Assembly: GCA_902554195.1 (NCBI GenBank) | Contig: CACDNT010000002.1 | Span: 1-58,715, forward strand | Origin: an uncultured Pelagibacteraceae bacterium | GTDB taxonomy: Bacteria; Pseudomonadota; Alphaproteobacteria; Pelagibacterales; Pelagibacteraceae | Direction: 5' to 3' | Length of the DNA: 58,715 bases | In this document: one piece after another, positions 8,412 through 17,192 of the stretch | How positions within the stretch are numbered: the stretch's first letter is position 1 | How the letters are laid out: the number at the start of each line of letters is the position of its first letter | Notes under the pieces: model-generated | What the model saw: the letters and a program-made list of their open reading frames with translations, nothing else | What the model was told of the DNA's origin: nothing | The model's database searches: none | Program-made: the position numbers and the translations under genes

Positions 8412-9500
8412 ATGAAAGTCGGGTCTATTTTAGAAAATCAAGATTTAGAAAAAAGAATAGCTATAACTCCTGAAATAATTAAAAAATATATTTCCTTGGG
8501 ATTTGAAATTTGTCTAAGTAAAAATTATGGGTCACATCTTGGAATAGATGATAAAGAATATTTAGATCTAGGCGCCAAAGTTTTAAACGATGAAAATGCT
8601 ATACTAACTGGCTCAGATATAATCTTACAATTAGGAATTTTGTCTGATGATAAAAATTCTTTAATTAAAGAAAATCAAAATTTAATAGGTGTTTTCAATC
8701 CATATGAAAATAAAAATAAAATAGATAATTTAGTAAAAAAAAAAGTGAATGTATTTTCATTAGAAATGCTTCCAAGAATTACCAGGGCGCAATCTATGGA
8801 TATATTGTCTTCCCAGGCAAATCTAGCAGGATATAAAGCTGTGATAGAGTCATTTGCTAATTTTGAAAAAGCAGTCCCTATGATGATGACTGCGGCAGGC
8901 ACAATTCCAGCTGCTAAAGTTTTGGTTGTTGGGGCTGGAGTTGCTGGACTTCAAGCTATCGCTACTGCAAAAAGAATGGGTGCAATAGTTTTCGCAACTG
9001 ATGTAAGAACTGCTTCTAAAGAACAAGTTGAAAGTTTAGGGGGAAAATTTTTAATAGTAGAGGGCTCTGAAAATCTTGAGACAGAGGGTGGTTATGCGAA
9101 AGAAGCATCTAATGAATTTAAAAAAAAACAGGAGGAATTATTAGCTGAAACTCTTAAAAAAATTGATATTGTAATCTGCACAGCATTAATTCCAGGAAAA
9201 AAAGCCCCATTAATAATTAAAGAAAATATGATAGATAATATGCTTCCTGGATCAGTAATATATGATTTAGCTGCTGTTCAGGGAGGAAATACAGCATATA
9301 CAGAAGTTGATAAAGTAATTGAAAAAAATGGAGTTAAAATAATGGGGGAGAGAAATATATTAAATAAGTTACCTATTTCAGCATCTAACTTATATGCGAA
9401 AAATATATTTAATTTTGTAGATAATTTGTTCGACAAAGAAAAAAATCAAATAAATATTAATTTAGAAGACGAAATAATATCAAAAACATTGATGAAATAA
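8412..9500 (+). CDS. pntAA: NAD(P) transhydrogenase subunit alpha part 1 (NAD-binding domain I)
   Basis: The 362-residue soluble domain I binds NAD(H). RAQSMDILSSQ (125-135) and the Rossmann loop VVGAGVAGLQAIATAKRMG (172-190) are diagnostic. With PntAB and PntB it forms the inner-membrane, proton-driven hydride pump that makes NADPH from NADH and NADP+. The alpha chain is split in two, as in Rhodospirillum, rather than fused as in E. coli. The gene is followed 1 base later by pntAB. Full length for the family. Confidence 0.95.
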   Translation: MKVGSILENQDLEKRIAITPEIIKKYISLGFEICLSKNYGSHLGIDDKEYLDLGAKVLNDENAILTGSDIILQLGILSDDKNSLIKENQNLIGVFNPYENKNKIDNLVKKKVNVFSLEMLPRITRAQSMDILSSQANLAGYKAVIESFANFEKAVPMMMTAAGTIPAAKVLVVGAGVAGLQAIATAKRMGAIVFATDVRTASKEQVESLGGKFLIVEGSENLETEGGYAKEASNEFKKKQEELLAETLKKIDIVICTALIPGKKAPLIIKENMIDNMLPGSVIYDLAAVQGGNTAYTEVDKVIEKNGVKIMGERNILNKLPISASNLYAKNIFNFVDNLFDKEKNQININLEDEIISKTLMK

Positions 9501-9501
9501 T

Positions 9502-9810
9502 ATGGAAATAGATCCTTTAATATTTAGATTTAGTATTTTTATACTATCAATATTTGTTGGCTATTATGTCGTATGGAGTGTAACTCCATCCTTGCATACC
9601 CCATTAATGTCAGTAACGAATGCGATTTCATCTGTAATTATTGTTGGAGCAATTATAGCAGGCTTATCAGGGAATTCTGATAATATATTTAATTCTTCAA
9701 GTGTTTTTGGTTTTATTGCTACAGCTCTTGCAGCGATAAACATCTTTGGTGGTTTTCTTGTAACCCAAAGAATGTTGGCCATGTATAAAAAAAAGAAAAA
9801 GGATAAATGA
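9502..9810 (+). CDS. pntAB: NAD(P) transhydrogenase subunit alpha part 2 (membrane domain)
   Basis: This 102-residue protein has three to four membrane helices. SVTPSLHTPLMSVTNAISS (about 27-45) is the conserved helix of the proton channel in alpha part 2, and the lysine-rich tail faces the cytoplasm. It joins the PntB membrane part to form the proton pathway. Its stop overlaps the pntB start by four bases (ATGA), giving translational coupling and equal dosage. Confidence 0.95.
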   Translation: MEIDPLIFRFSIFILSIFVGYYVVWSVTPSLHTPLMSVTNAISSVIIVGAIIAGLSGNSDNIFNSSSVFGFIATALAAINIFGGFLVTQRMLAMYKKKKKDK

Positions 9811-11207
9811 TGATATCTGCAAATTTATCCGCAATTTTTTATTTAGTTTCTGGTGTACTTTTTATACTTGCTTTAAGAGGACTGTCATCGCCAGAGACAT
9901 CTAGACAAGGAAATTTTTTTGGAATTTTAGGTATGATTATCGCAATAACTGTAACTTTTTTATCAGTTGGTAATTTTTCCATCGGATTAATTTATGTTTT
10001 GATATTTATTTTAATTGGTGGTTCTATTGGCGCATTTATAGCATACAAAATTCCAATGACCGCTATGCCTGAGTTAGTTGCGGGATTTCATAGTTTGGTT
10101 GGATTAGCAGCTGTGTTTGTTGCAATTTCTGCTTTTTTAAATCCTGAAGCATTTAATCTGGGGTCGCAAGGAAATATTAAACTTGGAAGTTTAATTGAAA
10201 TGTCTATAGGTGCTGCAGTTGGTGCAATAACATTTTCTGGTTCGATTATTGCTTTTTTAAAACTTCAGGGAATTATGTCTGGTTCACCAATCACATTTAG
10301 AGGTCAACATCTGCTAAATGCAGTCATACTAGTTTCAATAATAGTTTTAATTTATTATTTGTGCTCATCACAATCATCAAATTTATTTTGGATATTATTG
10401 GCAGTATCTTTTCTGATAGGCTTTCTTCTGATTATTCCAATAGGAGGTGCAGATATGCCAGTAGTAATTTCGATGTTAAATTCTTATTCAGGATGGGCAG
10501 CTGCAGGGATTGGATTTACTTTAGAGAATACTGCATTAATTATAACTGGAGCATTAGTAGGGTCATCAGGTGCAATATTATCTTATATAATGTGCAAAGG
10601 TATGAACCGTTCATTTTTTAATGTTATTTTAGGCGGTTTTGGAGCAACAGATGAAACATCTAGTGCTATTAAAAAGGAACAAAGACCAGTAAAAAGTGGT
10701 AATGCAGATGATGCAGCTTTTTTAATGAAAAATGCTTCTTCAGTTATAATTGTTCCTGGTTATGGTATGGCAGTTGCTCAAGCCCAACATGCTCTAAGAG
10801 AAATGGTAGATACTTTAAAGAAAAATGATATTAAAGTTTCATATGCCATTCATCCTGTGGCAGGAAGAATGCCGGGACATATGAATGTTTTGTTAGCTGA
10901 GGCAAATGTTCCATATGATGAAGTTTTTGAATTAGAGGAAATAAATAATGATTTTGCCAATGCAGATGTAGCATTTGTGATTGGAGCCAATGATGTGACT
11001 AATCCAGTCGCAAAAACTGATCCTCAAAGTCCAATTTATGGCATGCCTGTTCTTGACGTCGAAAAATGCAAATCAGTTTTATTTGTCAAAAGAAGTTTAT
11101 CGCCAGGATATGCAGGAATTGATAATGATCTTTTTTATAAAGAAAATACATTGATGTTATTTGCTGATGCAAAAAAAATGACAGAAGATATTACTAAAAA
11201 TTTATAA
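9807..11207 (+). CDS. pntB: NAD(P) transhydrogenase subunit beta
   Basis: The 466-residue beta subunit has about nine helices (1-260) followed by the NADP(H)-binding domain III, where VIIVPGYGMAVAQAQHAL (about 312-329) is the dinucleotide loop. GRMPGHMNVLLAEA and GANDVTNPVA are further signature stretches of this domain. The helix stretch AGFHSLVGLAAV holds the conserved His near the proton channel. It begins at ATG 9807 or the adjacent ATG 9810. The complex gives NADPH for biosynthesis, which fits an organism with limited sugar catabolism (inference). Confidence 0.95.
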   Translation: MMISANLSAIFYLVSGVLFILALRGLSSPETSRQGNFFGILGMIIAITVTFLSVGNFSIGLIYVLIFILIGGSIGAFIAYKIPMTAMPELVAGFHSLVGLAAVFVAISAFLNPEAFNLGSQGNIKLGSLIEMSIGAAVGAITFSGSIIAFLKLQGIMSGSPITFRGQHLLNAVILVSIIVLIYYLCSSQSSNLFWILLAVSFLIGFLLIIPIGGADMPVVISMLNSYSGWAAAGIGFTLENTALIITGALVGSSGAILSYIMCKGMNRSFFNVILGGFGATDETSSAIKKEQRPVKSGNADDAAFLMKNASSVIIVPGYGMAVAQAQHALREMVDTLKKNDIKVSYAIHPVAGRMPGHMNVLLAEANVPYDEVFELEEINNDFANADVAFVIGANDVTNPVAKTDPQSPIYGMPVLDVEKCKSVLFVKRSLSPGYAGIDNDLFYKENTLMLFADAKKMTEDITKNL

Positions 11208-11213
11208 AATTCG

Positions 11214-11912
11214 ATGAGTATAAAAATCTTTTGTGATATTGCAGATCTAGATACCATAAAAAAATTTAATAAAAAAAATCTTGTTAAAGGTTTTACAACA
11301 AACCCTAGTTTAATGAGAAAAGCTGGAGCAAAAAACTATCAATTGTATTCAAGACAATTACTTAAAATTTGTAATAAAAAACCCATTTCTTTTGAAGTTT
11401 TCGCAGACAACAATAAGTCTATAATTAATCAAGGATTAAAAATTAGCGCCTGGGGAAAAAATGTTTATGTGAAAGTTCCAGTTATAAACTCTAAGAATAA
11501 GTTCATGGGTAAAGCAATCAAAGAATTAAATAGTCAAAATATAAAACTTAACATAACAGCAGTATATACATCAAATCAAACTAAAAAAATTTTAAAAATG
11601 ATAAATAAGAAGACAAAAGTAATCATATCTATCTTTGCAGGAAGAGCTGGAGATACAGGTAAGGATCCAATACCTGAGTTTTTAAAAAGTATTAGATATG
11701 CAAAAAATTATAAAAATGTTGAAATTTTATGGGCCAGTGTTAGGGAACCTTATAATTATACACAAGCGAAACAAATAGGTTGCCACATAATTACAATACC
11801 ACCAATTATAATTGAAAAAATTGAAAAATTTGGGAAATCGTTTAATCAGTTAACCCTTGAAACGGTCAAAGCTTTTTTATTAGATAGTAAAAAATCTAAA
11901 TTTGAAATCTAA
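11214..11912 (+). CDS. tal: transaldolase family protein (TalC/FSA type)
   Basis: This is a 232-residue small transaldolase. Asp8 in FCDIADLD, GFTTNPSLM at 26-34 and VYVKVPV with the Schiff-base Lys87 are the active-site strands of the TalC/fructose-6-phosphate aldolase group. It moves dihydroxyacetone units between sugar phosphates in the non-oxidative pentose phosphate pathway, alongside the transketolase encoded at 18187-20118. It starts 6 bases after pntB. Its stop lies one base from the 3' end of a convergent initiator tRNA, leaving no room for a terminator. FSA activity instead of transaldolase cannot be excluded. Confidence 0.85.
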   Translation: MSIKIFCDIADLDTIKKFNKKNLVKGFTTNPSLMRKAGAKNYQLYSRQLLKICNKKPISFEVFADNNKSIINQGLKISAWGKNVYVKVPVINSKNKFMGKAIKELNSQNIKLNITAVYTSNQTKKILKMINKKTKVIISIFAGRAGDTGKDPIPEFLKSIRYAKNYKNVEILWASVREPYNYTQAKQIGCHIITIPPIIIEKIEKFGKSFNQLTLETVKAFLLDSKKSKFEI

Positions 11913-11913
11913 T

Positions 11914-11990
<77 letters not shown>

Positions 11991-11996
11991 ATAAAT

Positions 11997-12191
11997 TTAA
12001 ATTCTATTTTTAAGCTTATTTAATTTTTTAACTCTTTTTATATTCTCTTGCAGTATTCTTTTTTTTTTTTCAGACGGTTTTTCATAAGTATTTTTTAATT
12101 TAATTATTTTAAAAAAGCCGTCTCTTTGGAGTTTTCTTTTTAAAACTCTTAGAGCTTGTTCTACATTGTTGTCTTTAACTTCTATTTTAAT
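11997..12191 (-). CDS. rpsU: 30S ribosomal protein S21, probable ATT start
   Basis: S21 family protein: KDNNVEQALRVLKRKLQRDG and YEKPSEKKKR match the conserved body, followed by a basic tail. The longest frame starts at TTG 12203 and gives 68 residues. That TTG overlaps the only Shine-Dalgarno, GGAGG (12201-12197), and has none of its own. The ATT at 12191 follows GGAGG by five bases and aligns with the usual alphaproteobacterial start (M-x-V-x-V-R-D-N-N), giving 64 residues. I therefore prefer the rare AUU start. S21 acts at the platform near the anti-SD during initiation. If ATT is wrong, the gene ends at 12203. Confidence 0.8.
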   Translation of the reverse strand: MKIEVKDNNVEQALRVLKRKLQRDGFFKIIKLKNTYEKPSEKKKRILQENIKRVKKLNKLKNRI

Positions 12192-12212
12192 AAATACCTC
12201 CAAAAAGGTGAT

Positions 12213-12241
12213 TAGATAACACTTTTGTAATTTTATGTCTA
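12213..12241 (-). promoter_or_regulatory. putative sigma-70 promoter of rpsU
   Basis: On the minus strand TAGACA (12241-12236), 17 bases, then TATCTA (12218-12213). Transcription would begin near 12206, just before the GGAGG of rpsU, giving a leader of about 15 bases to the ATT start. Pattern match only. Confidence 0.4.
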
Positions 12242-12259
12242 TTAAATTTATTCATTATC

Positions 12260-12835
12260 CTAGTTTTTATTAATAACTTTATTTTTTTCTTTTTCTTTTT
12301 TTTCTCTTTTTATTCTTCTTTCAGCTTTAGCAATTGCATCTATAAGATCTTTTTGCGTAAATAAATTTAAAGCGATTGGATCTTTTGGACTTAAATTATT
12401 GTAATTCCAATAACTTTTATTTCTGATAGAAGTCACGGAGTTTTTTGTTATACCAACGAGTTTTGCTATTTGAGAATCCTTGAGTATGTTATGCTGCTTT
12501 ATCAACCAAAGAGCCGAGTCTGGTTTATCTTGTCTTTTAGATAGTGGTATATATTTCTTTATTTTTTTATCTTCATTAGAAATTTCAATATCAAGACTCT
12601 TAATTTTAAGAGGTCTATCTTTGTCTTTTGATGAAAGATCAATTTCTTCTCTGGATAATTGTCCTGACATAATTGGGTTATAAGCTTTTATTCCCTTTGC
12701 TACTTCTCCATCTGCAATTCCTTGAACTTCTACTTCGTGAAGATTGCAAAAATTTGCAATTTGTTTAAATGTTAACGTTGTATTTTCTACTAACCACACA
12801 GCTGTTGCCATTGGCATTAAAGGTGCGTTTGACAT
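12260..12835 (-). CDS. trcR: TrcR-like cell cycle regulator, DUF1013 protein
   Basis: The 191-residue protein begins with APLMPMATAVWLVENTTLTFKQ split over two conserved blocks of the DUF1013 family. It has HEVEVQGIADGEVAKGIKAYNP (about 33-54), a repeat of the same helix-turn-helix theme (DSALWLIKQHNILKDSQIAKLVG, about 105-127) and a basic tail. In Caulobacter the family member TrcR is linked to cell-cycle transcription. Two HTH-like modules suggest DNA binding or RNA polymerase contact. It lies directly after rpmE (ATG follows its stop) and 56 bases before rpsU. The regulon in this organism is unknown. Confidence 0.85.
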   Translation of the reverse strand: MSNAPLMPMATAVWLVENTTLTFKQIANFCNLHEVEVQGIADGEVAKGIKAYNPIMSGQLSREEIDLSSKDKDRPLKIKSLDIEISNEDKKIKKYIPLSKRQDKPDSALWLIKQHNILKDSQIAKLVGITKNSVTSIRNKSYWNYNNLSPKDPIALNLFTQKDLIDAIAKAERRIKREKKEKEKNKVINKN

Positions 12836-13063
12836 CTATTTCTTTTCTGATTTGAAATTTTGGAATTTTTTATTAAATTTACTAATTCTTCCTTTATCCA
12901 TCAACTTTTGTTTTCCACCAGTCCAAGCTGAATGTGATTTTGGGTCAATTTCTAATTTTAGAACATCTCCATCAGATCCCCAAGTAGATTTGGTTTCAAA
13001 AGATGTACCATCTGTCATTTCAACTTTTATCTTATGGTAGTTAGGATGAATATTTTTTTTCAT
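12836..13063 (-). CDS. rpmE: 50S ribosomal protein L31, cysteine-free
   Basis: The 75-residue protein has [19 protein letters not shown] at the start, [12 protein letters not shown] and [20 protein letters not shown], all typical of L31. There is no cysteine, so the zinc knuckle of the CxxC form is missing (zinc-independent type). L31 bridges the two subunits. It abuts trcR without spacing and lies 35 bases from the inositol-phosphatase family gene upstream. No Shine-Dalgarno is visible before the ATG. Confidence 0.95.
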   Translation of the reverse strand: MKKNIHPNYHKIKVEMTDGTSFETKSTWGSDGDVLKLEIDPKSHSAWTGGKQKLMDKGRISKFNKKFQNFKSEKK

Positions 13064-13070
13064 AGGGAGA

Positions 13071-13099
13071 CTTATAACAAAAGATTTTTCTAAAACAAT
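13071..13099 (-). promoter_or_regulatory. putative sigma-70 promoter of rpmE
   Basis: Minus strand TTGTTT (13099-13094), 17 bases, TATAAG (13076-13071). Initiation would fall at about 13064, one base before the rpmE ATG (13063), implying a leaderless or nearly leaderless mRNA. Pattern match only. Confidence 0.35.
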
Positions 13100-13839
13100 T
13101 AAAAGTTGGGTAATTTTTTTTGAAATTCTTTGTTAATATTTGAATTAGAGGCAATTATATTTAAGTTTTTAAGATTATTTAAATCTATATCACTAATTAT
13201 TCCTCCTGCTTCCTGAACTAACAATATTCCTGATGCGATATCCCATAAATTGAGTTTTTTTTGAAAGTAACCGTCATATCTGCCAGCGGCAACATAAGCA
13301 AGATCAAGTGCTGCACAACCAGATTTTCTACTTAAGAAGCCAGGATCTCTTTTTAAGTTTTCACCTATTGCAAATAAACATTCATCAATATCTTTTTTTT
13401 TTGAAACTTTAATTCTTTGATTATTCAAAAAAGCTCCTTTATCTTTTTCGGCAAAAAAAATTTCATCTTTGATTGGATCGAAAATTAGTCCTGAAATAAT
13501 CTCATTAAACGAGATCAAGGCAATAGAAATTGCAAAATGTGGAACTCCGTGTAAGAAATTGTTAGTGCCATCAATAGGATCAATAACCCAAGTATGGTCA
13601 ATATCTTTATTTTTTTTTAATCCTCTTTCCTCACTTATAAAAGAAAAATTTGGTCTTGCTTTTTCTAACTCTTCAATAATTATTTTTTCAACTTTCAGGT
13701 CTGCATTTGTAACAAAGTCTCTTTGACTTTTTTTGGAAACTTGTAATTTTTCTATTTCTCCAAAATCTCTTATTAAAATTTTTGAAGCTTTTTCACTAGC
13801 TTTAATCATAATATTTAGATTTGCAGAAATAGAGTTCAT
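13099..13839 (-). CDS. suhB: inositol monophosphatase family protein (SuhB-like)
   Basis: The 246-residue Mg2+-dependent phosphatase shows FISEE (67-71), DPIDGTNNF (87-95) and, near the C-terminus, [16 protein letters not shown]. These supply the metal-binding Glu and Asp residues of the IMPase fold. Family members hydrolyse inositol-1-phosphate, fructose-1,6-bisphosphate or other small phosphates, and SuhB also acts in rRNA transcription in E. coli. In this gluconeogenic neighbourhood (fba, pgk, gap) an FBPase role is possible but not shown. It sits 4 bases after efp. Confidence 0.88.
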   Translation of the reverse strand: MNSISANLNIMIKASEKASKILIRDFGEIEKLQVSKKSQRDFVTNADLKVEKIIIEELEKARPNFSFISEERGLKKNKDIDHTWVIDPIDGTNNFLHGVPHFAISIALISFNEIISGLIFDPIKDEIFFAEKDKGAFLNNQRIKVSKKKDIDECLFAIGENLKRDPGFLSRKSGCAALDLAYVAAGRYDGYFQKKLNLWDIASGILLVQEAGGIISDIDLNNLKNLNIIASNSNINKEFQKKLPNF

Positions 13840-13843
13840 ATTA

Positions 13844-14404
13844 TTAAATTTTTTTAATATACTCTAAAGTCCGAGTGTCTATAATGATTTCATCTCCAGC
13901 CTCAATGAAAGGAGGTACTTGTATACTAAGGCCATTATTTAATATTGCAGGTTTATATGACGAAGAAACTGTTTGACCTTTTAATGCAGCATCTGTTGTC
14001 TCAATCTTACAACTTACTTGGTTAGGTAAATCTATAGAAATTGGCTTGCTATCATGGAAATTTATAGATACTTCTAAGTTTTCAATTAATAGTTTTCCTT
14101 TATCTCCGACGATATTTTTTTTGATTTCTATTTGCTCAAAAGATTTTGGCTCCATAAAAAAATAACTATTTTCATCCTCGTATAAATAATTATGAATTGT
14201 TTCCTCTAAAGATGCTTTTTCCACAGTTTCACTTGATCTAAATCTCTCATTCAATTTTGTATTTTTGTTTAAGCTTTTCATTTCGACTTGTGCAAATGCC
14301 CCACCTTTACCAGGTTTTACATGTTGTGTTTTGAGAACTTGCCATAAATCGTTTTTATATTCTAAAAGCATACCAACTCTAATTTCTCCAGCATTTATTT
14401 TCAT
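13844..14404 (-). CDS. efp: elongation factor P
   Basis: The 186-residue three-domain EF-P has the KOW-like N-domain MKINAGEIRVGMLLEYKND and the loop KPGKGGAFAQVEMKSL (30-45). Lys33 in PGKG is the position modified in EF-P of other bacteria. The C-terminal OB domain ends with VPPFIEAGDEIIIDTRTLEY, the usual EF-P signature. It rescues ribosomes stalled at polyproline. No epmA or epmB gene is visible in this window. It overlaps thiE by 4 bases. Confidence 0.95.
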   Translation of the reverse strand: MKINAGEIRVGMLLEYKNDLWQVLKTQHVKPGKGGAFAQVEMKSLNKNTKLNERFRSSETVEKASLEETIHNYLYEDENSYFFMEPKSFEQIEIKKNIVGDKGKLLIENLEVSINFHDSKPISIDLPNQVSCKIETTDAALKGQTVSSSYKPAILNNGLSIQVPPFIEAGDEIIIDTRTLEYIKKI

Positions 14405-15015
14405 TTTAATTTCTTAATTGCGTCTAATGGTTTTAAATTTTTATTATTCCAAATGTAGCCTGAGATAGCTAAAAAGTTTGCTTTATTCAATAAAAGTTTT
14501 TTATAATTATCAGAATTAATACCCCCAATAGCAACAACTGGAATTTTTGTGATTTTTTTCACTTTTCTTATTAAATCAATATGAGCTTTAAATTTTATTT
14601 TTTTTGTTTTTGATTGATGAAAGGCCCCAAGGGCTATGTAATCAGCTCTGCCTTTCAGAGCAACTTTTGCTAATTTAATAGAGTTGTGACAGGTAACACC
14701 TATTATCTTCTTACCGATCAATTTTCTTGCCTTAGTAATATTCATATCTTTTTGACCTATATGACAACCATCAGCATTTAATTTCTTAGCAATAAAAACA
14801 TCATCATTAATAAGAAATTTGACATTAAATTTTTTGCAAATTTTCTTAATTTTTTCACCAATAATTATTTTTTTTTTAAGAGTTTCTTTTTTAAGTCTTA
14901 ATTGAAAAAAACTCACTTTTTTTTGCCGAAGAACCTTAGTTAAATCTTGATAGAAAAACTTATTAATTTTTGTTGGCGAAATGAGATAAATAAATTTTTT
15001 TTTATTAATTCTCAA
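14401..15015 (-). CDS. thiE: thiamine-phosphate synthase
   Basis: The 204-residue TIM-barrel protein has FLINDDVFIAKKLNADGCHI (pyrophosphate and Mg site), GQKDM, GVTCHNS, DYIALGAFHQSKTK and IPVVAIGGI, the standard TPS strands. It couples HMP-pyrophosphate with thiazole phosphate to thiamine phosphate. ThiD, which makes HMP-pyrophosphate, is encoded at 33793, and no thiC is present here. SAR11 is known to need external HMP. It overlaps the fba gene by 11 bases and efp by 4. A TenI-like role is the alternative. Confidence 0.85.
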   Translation of the reverse strand: MRINKKKFIYLISPTKINKFFYQDLTKVLRQKKVSFFQLRLKKETLKKKIIIGEKIKKICKKFNVKFLINDDVFIAKKLNADGCHIGQKDMNITKARKLIGKKIIGVTCHNSIKLAKVALKGRADYIALGAFHQSKTKKIKFKAHIDLIRKVKKITKIPVVAIGGINSDNYKKLLLNKANFLAISGYIWNNKNLKPLDAIKKLK

Positions 15016-16012
15016 GTTCTTTGGACCATTTACCCTGAGCAGCTAATGTATTCATTTTTGCTCTTTGGTTAAAAATTTTTTGAGTTCCTTCAATATTATT
15101 TGTGTCTTGAGACCAAAATTTTAATGCACTTTGTTGAAGAGCTCGTCCATAAGAGTAACTCATTATAAAGTTGGTATCATTATATTTGTTGATCAAATTT
15201 AAATTTTCCGTTGCCTCTATTTCTGATTGGCCACCAGACAAAAATGCTATACCTGGTACTTCCGATGGAACAGAGTCTTTTAAACATTTAAGAGTTAACT
15301 TTGCCACCTCTTCGTTTGATATTTTATCCTTACATCCATCACCAGCTAAAATCATATTTGGCTTTAGTATGATTCCTTTTAAATCAACTTTATGCAAGAT
15401 TAATTCCTCAAAACATTTTTTTATTACTTCAGATGTTTTGATTAAGCATTCATCTGCTGAATGTCCACCCTCCATTAATACTTCAGGTTCAACAATTGGA
15501 ACCATATTACATTCTTGAACTAATGCAGAGTATCTAGCTAAGGCATGTGCATTAGATTGTATTGAGAGTTTACTTGGATGCTCTTTTGATATGTTATAAA
15601 CACCTCTCCATTTAGTAAACTTAGCTCCTAATTTATAATAATCTTTTAATCTCTCTCTTAATCCATCCAAACCCTCAGTAATTTTTTCGTTTGGTGAACC
15701 AGCTAAAACTTTTGCTCCAGTATCAACTTTAATACCTGGTATACTGCCCATAGCAGAAATTAATTCTGGGATTTTGTTTTTTTTTGAGGTTATTTGCTTT
15801 ATTGTTTCATCGTATAAAATTACACCTCCGATATATTCAGTCATACCAGACGCACTAAACAATGTTTCTCTAAATAATAAACGGTTTTTAGCTGTTGATT
15901 GAACTTTAACCGACTCTAATCTTTTAGTCATTGTTGCAGTACTCTCGTCAGCTGCAAGAATACCTTTTCCATTATTTAGTATTTTTAGCGTTATATTATT
16001 TAATTCAGACAT
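15005..16012 (-). CDS. fba: class I fructose-bisphosphate aldolase
   Basis: This is a 335-residue class I (Schiff-base) aldolase. GKGILAADEST (15-25), the KWRGV strand (134-138), IVEPEVL (173-179) and IILKPNMIL with the Schiff-base Lys217 are all present, as is GIAFLSGGQSE near the C-terminus. It interconverts fructose-1,6-bisphosphate and two triose phosphates without a metal. The gene follows pgk by one base in the order tkt-gap-pgk-fba. Such eukaryote-like class I enzymes also occur in other alphaproteobacteria. Full length. Confidence 0.95.
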   Translation of the reverse strand: MSELNNITLKILNNGKGILAADESTATMTKRLESVKVQSTAKNRLLFRETLFSASGMTEYIGGVILYDETIKQITSKKNKIPELISAMGSIPGIKVDTGAKVLAGSPNEKITEGLDGLRERLKDYYKLGAKFTKWRGVYNISKEHPSKLSIQSNAHALARYSALVQECNMVPIVEPEVLMEGGHSADECLIKTSEVIKKCFEELILHKVDLKGIILKPNMILAGDGCKDKISNEEVAKLTLKCLKDSVPSEVPGIAFLSGGQSEIEATENLNLINKYNDTNFIMSYSYGRALQQSALKFWSQDTNNIEGTQKIFNQRAKMNTLAAQGKWSKELEN

Positions 16013-16013
16013 A

Positions 16014-17192
16014 TTAATTTAAAGCTTTTATACCAGGTAACTCTTTTCCTTCAAGATATTCTAAAAATGCTCCACCGGCAGTTGAAACAAAATTAAAATT
16101 TTCTATTAATTTAATTTTATTGATTAGAGCTATCGTATCTCCACCTCCTACAACTGAGTAAATTGAGTTATTTTTATTTTTGTTTGTTATAGCTTTTGCA
16201 ATATTGTAACTACCATTAGCAAAATTTGGATTTTCAAAATAACCTGCTGGTCCATTCCAAAGAACTGTTTCACTATTTTTAATTATAACTTTTATCTTAT
16301 CTAATGTCTTTGGACCAATATCCAAAATGATATCATCATCTTTTATATCATCTAGTTCTTTAATTTGAGGTTCATCATCTAAATTTTTTCCGATCAAAAC
16401 GTCCTCTGGTAAAATAATTTTACAAGAATGACTTTTTAAAGTTTCAAAAATCTCTTTGATCATTTGATCACAATTTTCCTCTTTAATTGATTTACCTATT
16501 TGATTCCCGTTGTATTTAATAATATTATTAGCCATTCCACCAACAATGATAATATTATCAAATTTAGATATTAAATTTTTGATTATTCCAATTTTTGTTG
16601 AAATTTTTGATCCCCCAATTATACAAGTGATCGGTTTTTTGATTTCTGTTGTAACTTTTTTTAAGGCACTAATTTCCGTTTCCAACTGTAATCCAGCAAA
16701 AGAGGGAAGAAATTCAGTAATTTTACTTACAGAGGCGTGCGCTCTATGAGAGCAAGAAAAAGCATCGTTCACATATAAATCAGCGAAATTAGCTAAATGT
16801 TGTGCAAACTTAGCGTCATTTTTTTCTTCCTCTTTGTAAAATCTAATATTCTCTAAAAAAACTATCTGATCGTTTGAATTTTTAAATAAATCCTCTTTTT
16901 TTAATTTAAAAATATCTTCTTTTACTAATCTAATTTTTCTATTTATTTTTTTTTCAATATTTTCACAAATTGGTTTTAATGAGAGATCTGAAGTTATCTT
17001 ACCTTTTGGCCGTCCTACGTGAGAAATTATTATGATCTTTGATTGTTCTTTTATTAAAAAATTTATGATTGGAATAATCTTATTTATTCTTGTTTCATCG
17101 GTAATTGACCCATTTTTTAATGGAACATTTAAATCCAATCTTAACAAAACTTTTTTTTTATTAAGATTTTTCTGATCTTTTATACTATTCAT
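16014..17192 (-). CDS. pgk: phosphoglycerate kinase
   Basis: The 392-residue two-domain kinase shows LLRLDLNVPLKNG (16-28), ISHVGRPKG, VNDAFSCSHRAHAS, IGGSKISTK and the C-terminal nucleotide loop VVGGGDTIAL with STAGGAFLEYLEG. It catalyses the reversible transfer between 1,3-bisphosphoglycerate and ADP. The start overlaps the gap stop by one base. The variant FSCSHRAHAS (family usually F-G-x-A-H-R-A) keeps the HRAH substrate-binding core. Full length. Confidence 0.97.
   Translation of the reverse strand: MNSIKDQKNLNKKKVLLRLDLNVPLKNGSITDETRINKIIPIINFLIKEQSKIIIISHVGRPKGKITSDLSLKPICENIEKKINRKIRLVKEDIFKLKKEDLFKNSNDQIVFLENIRFYKEEEKNDAKFAQHLANFADLYVNDAFSCSHRAHASVSKITEFLPSFAGLQLETEISALKKVTTEIKKPITCIIGGSKISTKIGIIKNLISKFDNIIIVGGMANNIIKYNGNQIGKSIKEENCDQMIKEIFETLKSHSCKIILPEDVLIGKNLDDEPQIKELDDIKDDDIILDIGPKTLDKIKVIIKNSETVLWNGPAGYFENPNFANGSYNIAKAITNKNKNNSIYSVVGGGDTIALINKIKLIENFNFVSTAGGAFLEYLEGKELPGIKALN

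Noticed and set aside
15171..15518. 115-codon antisense frame inside fba
   Set aside because: Shadow frame with no family resemblance, opposite a complete aldolase.
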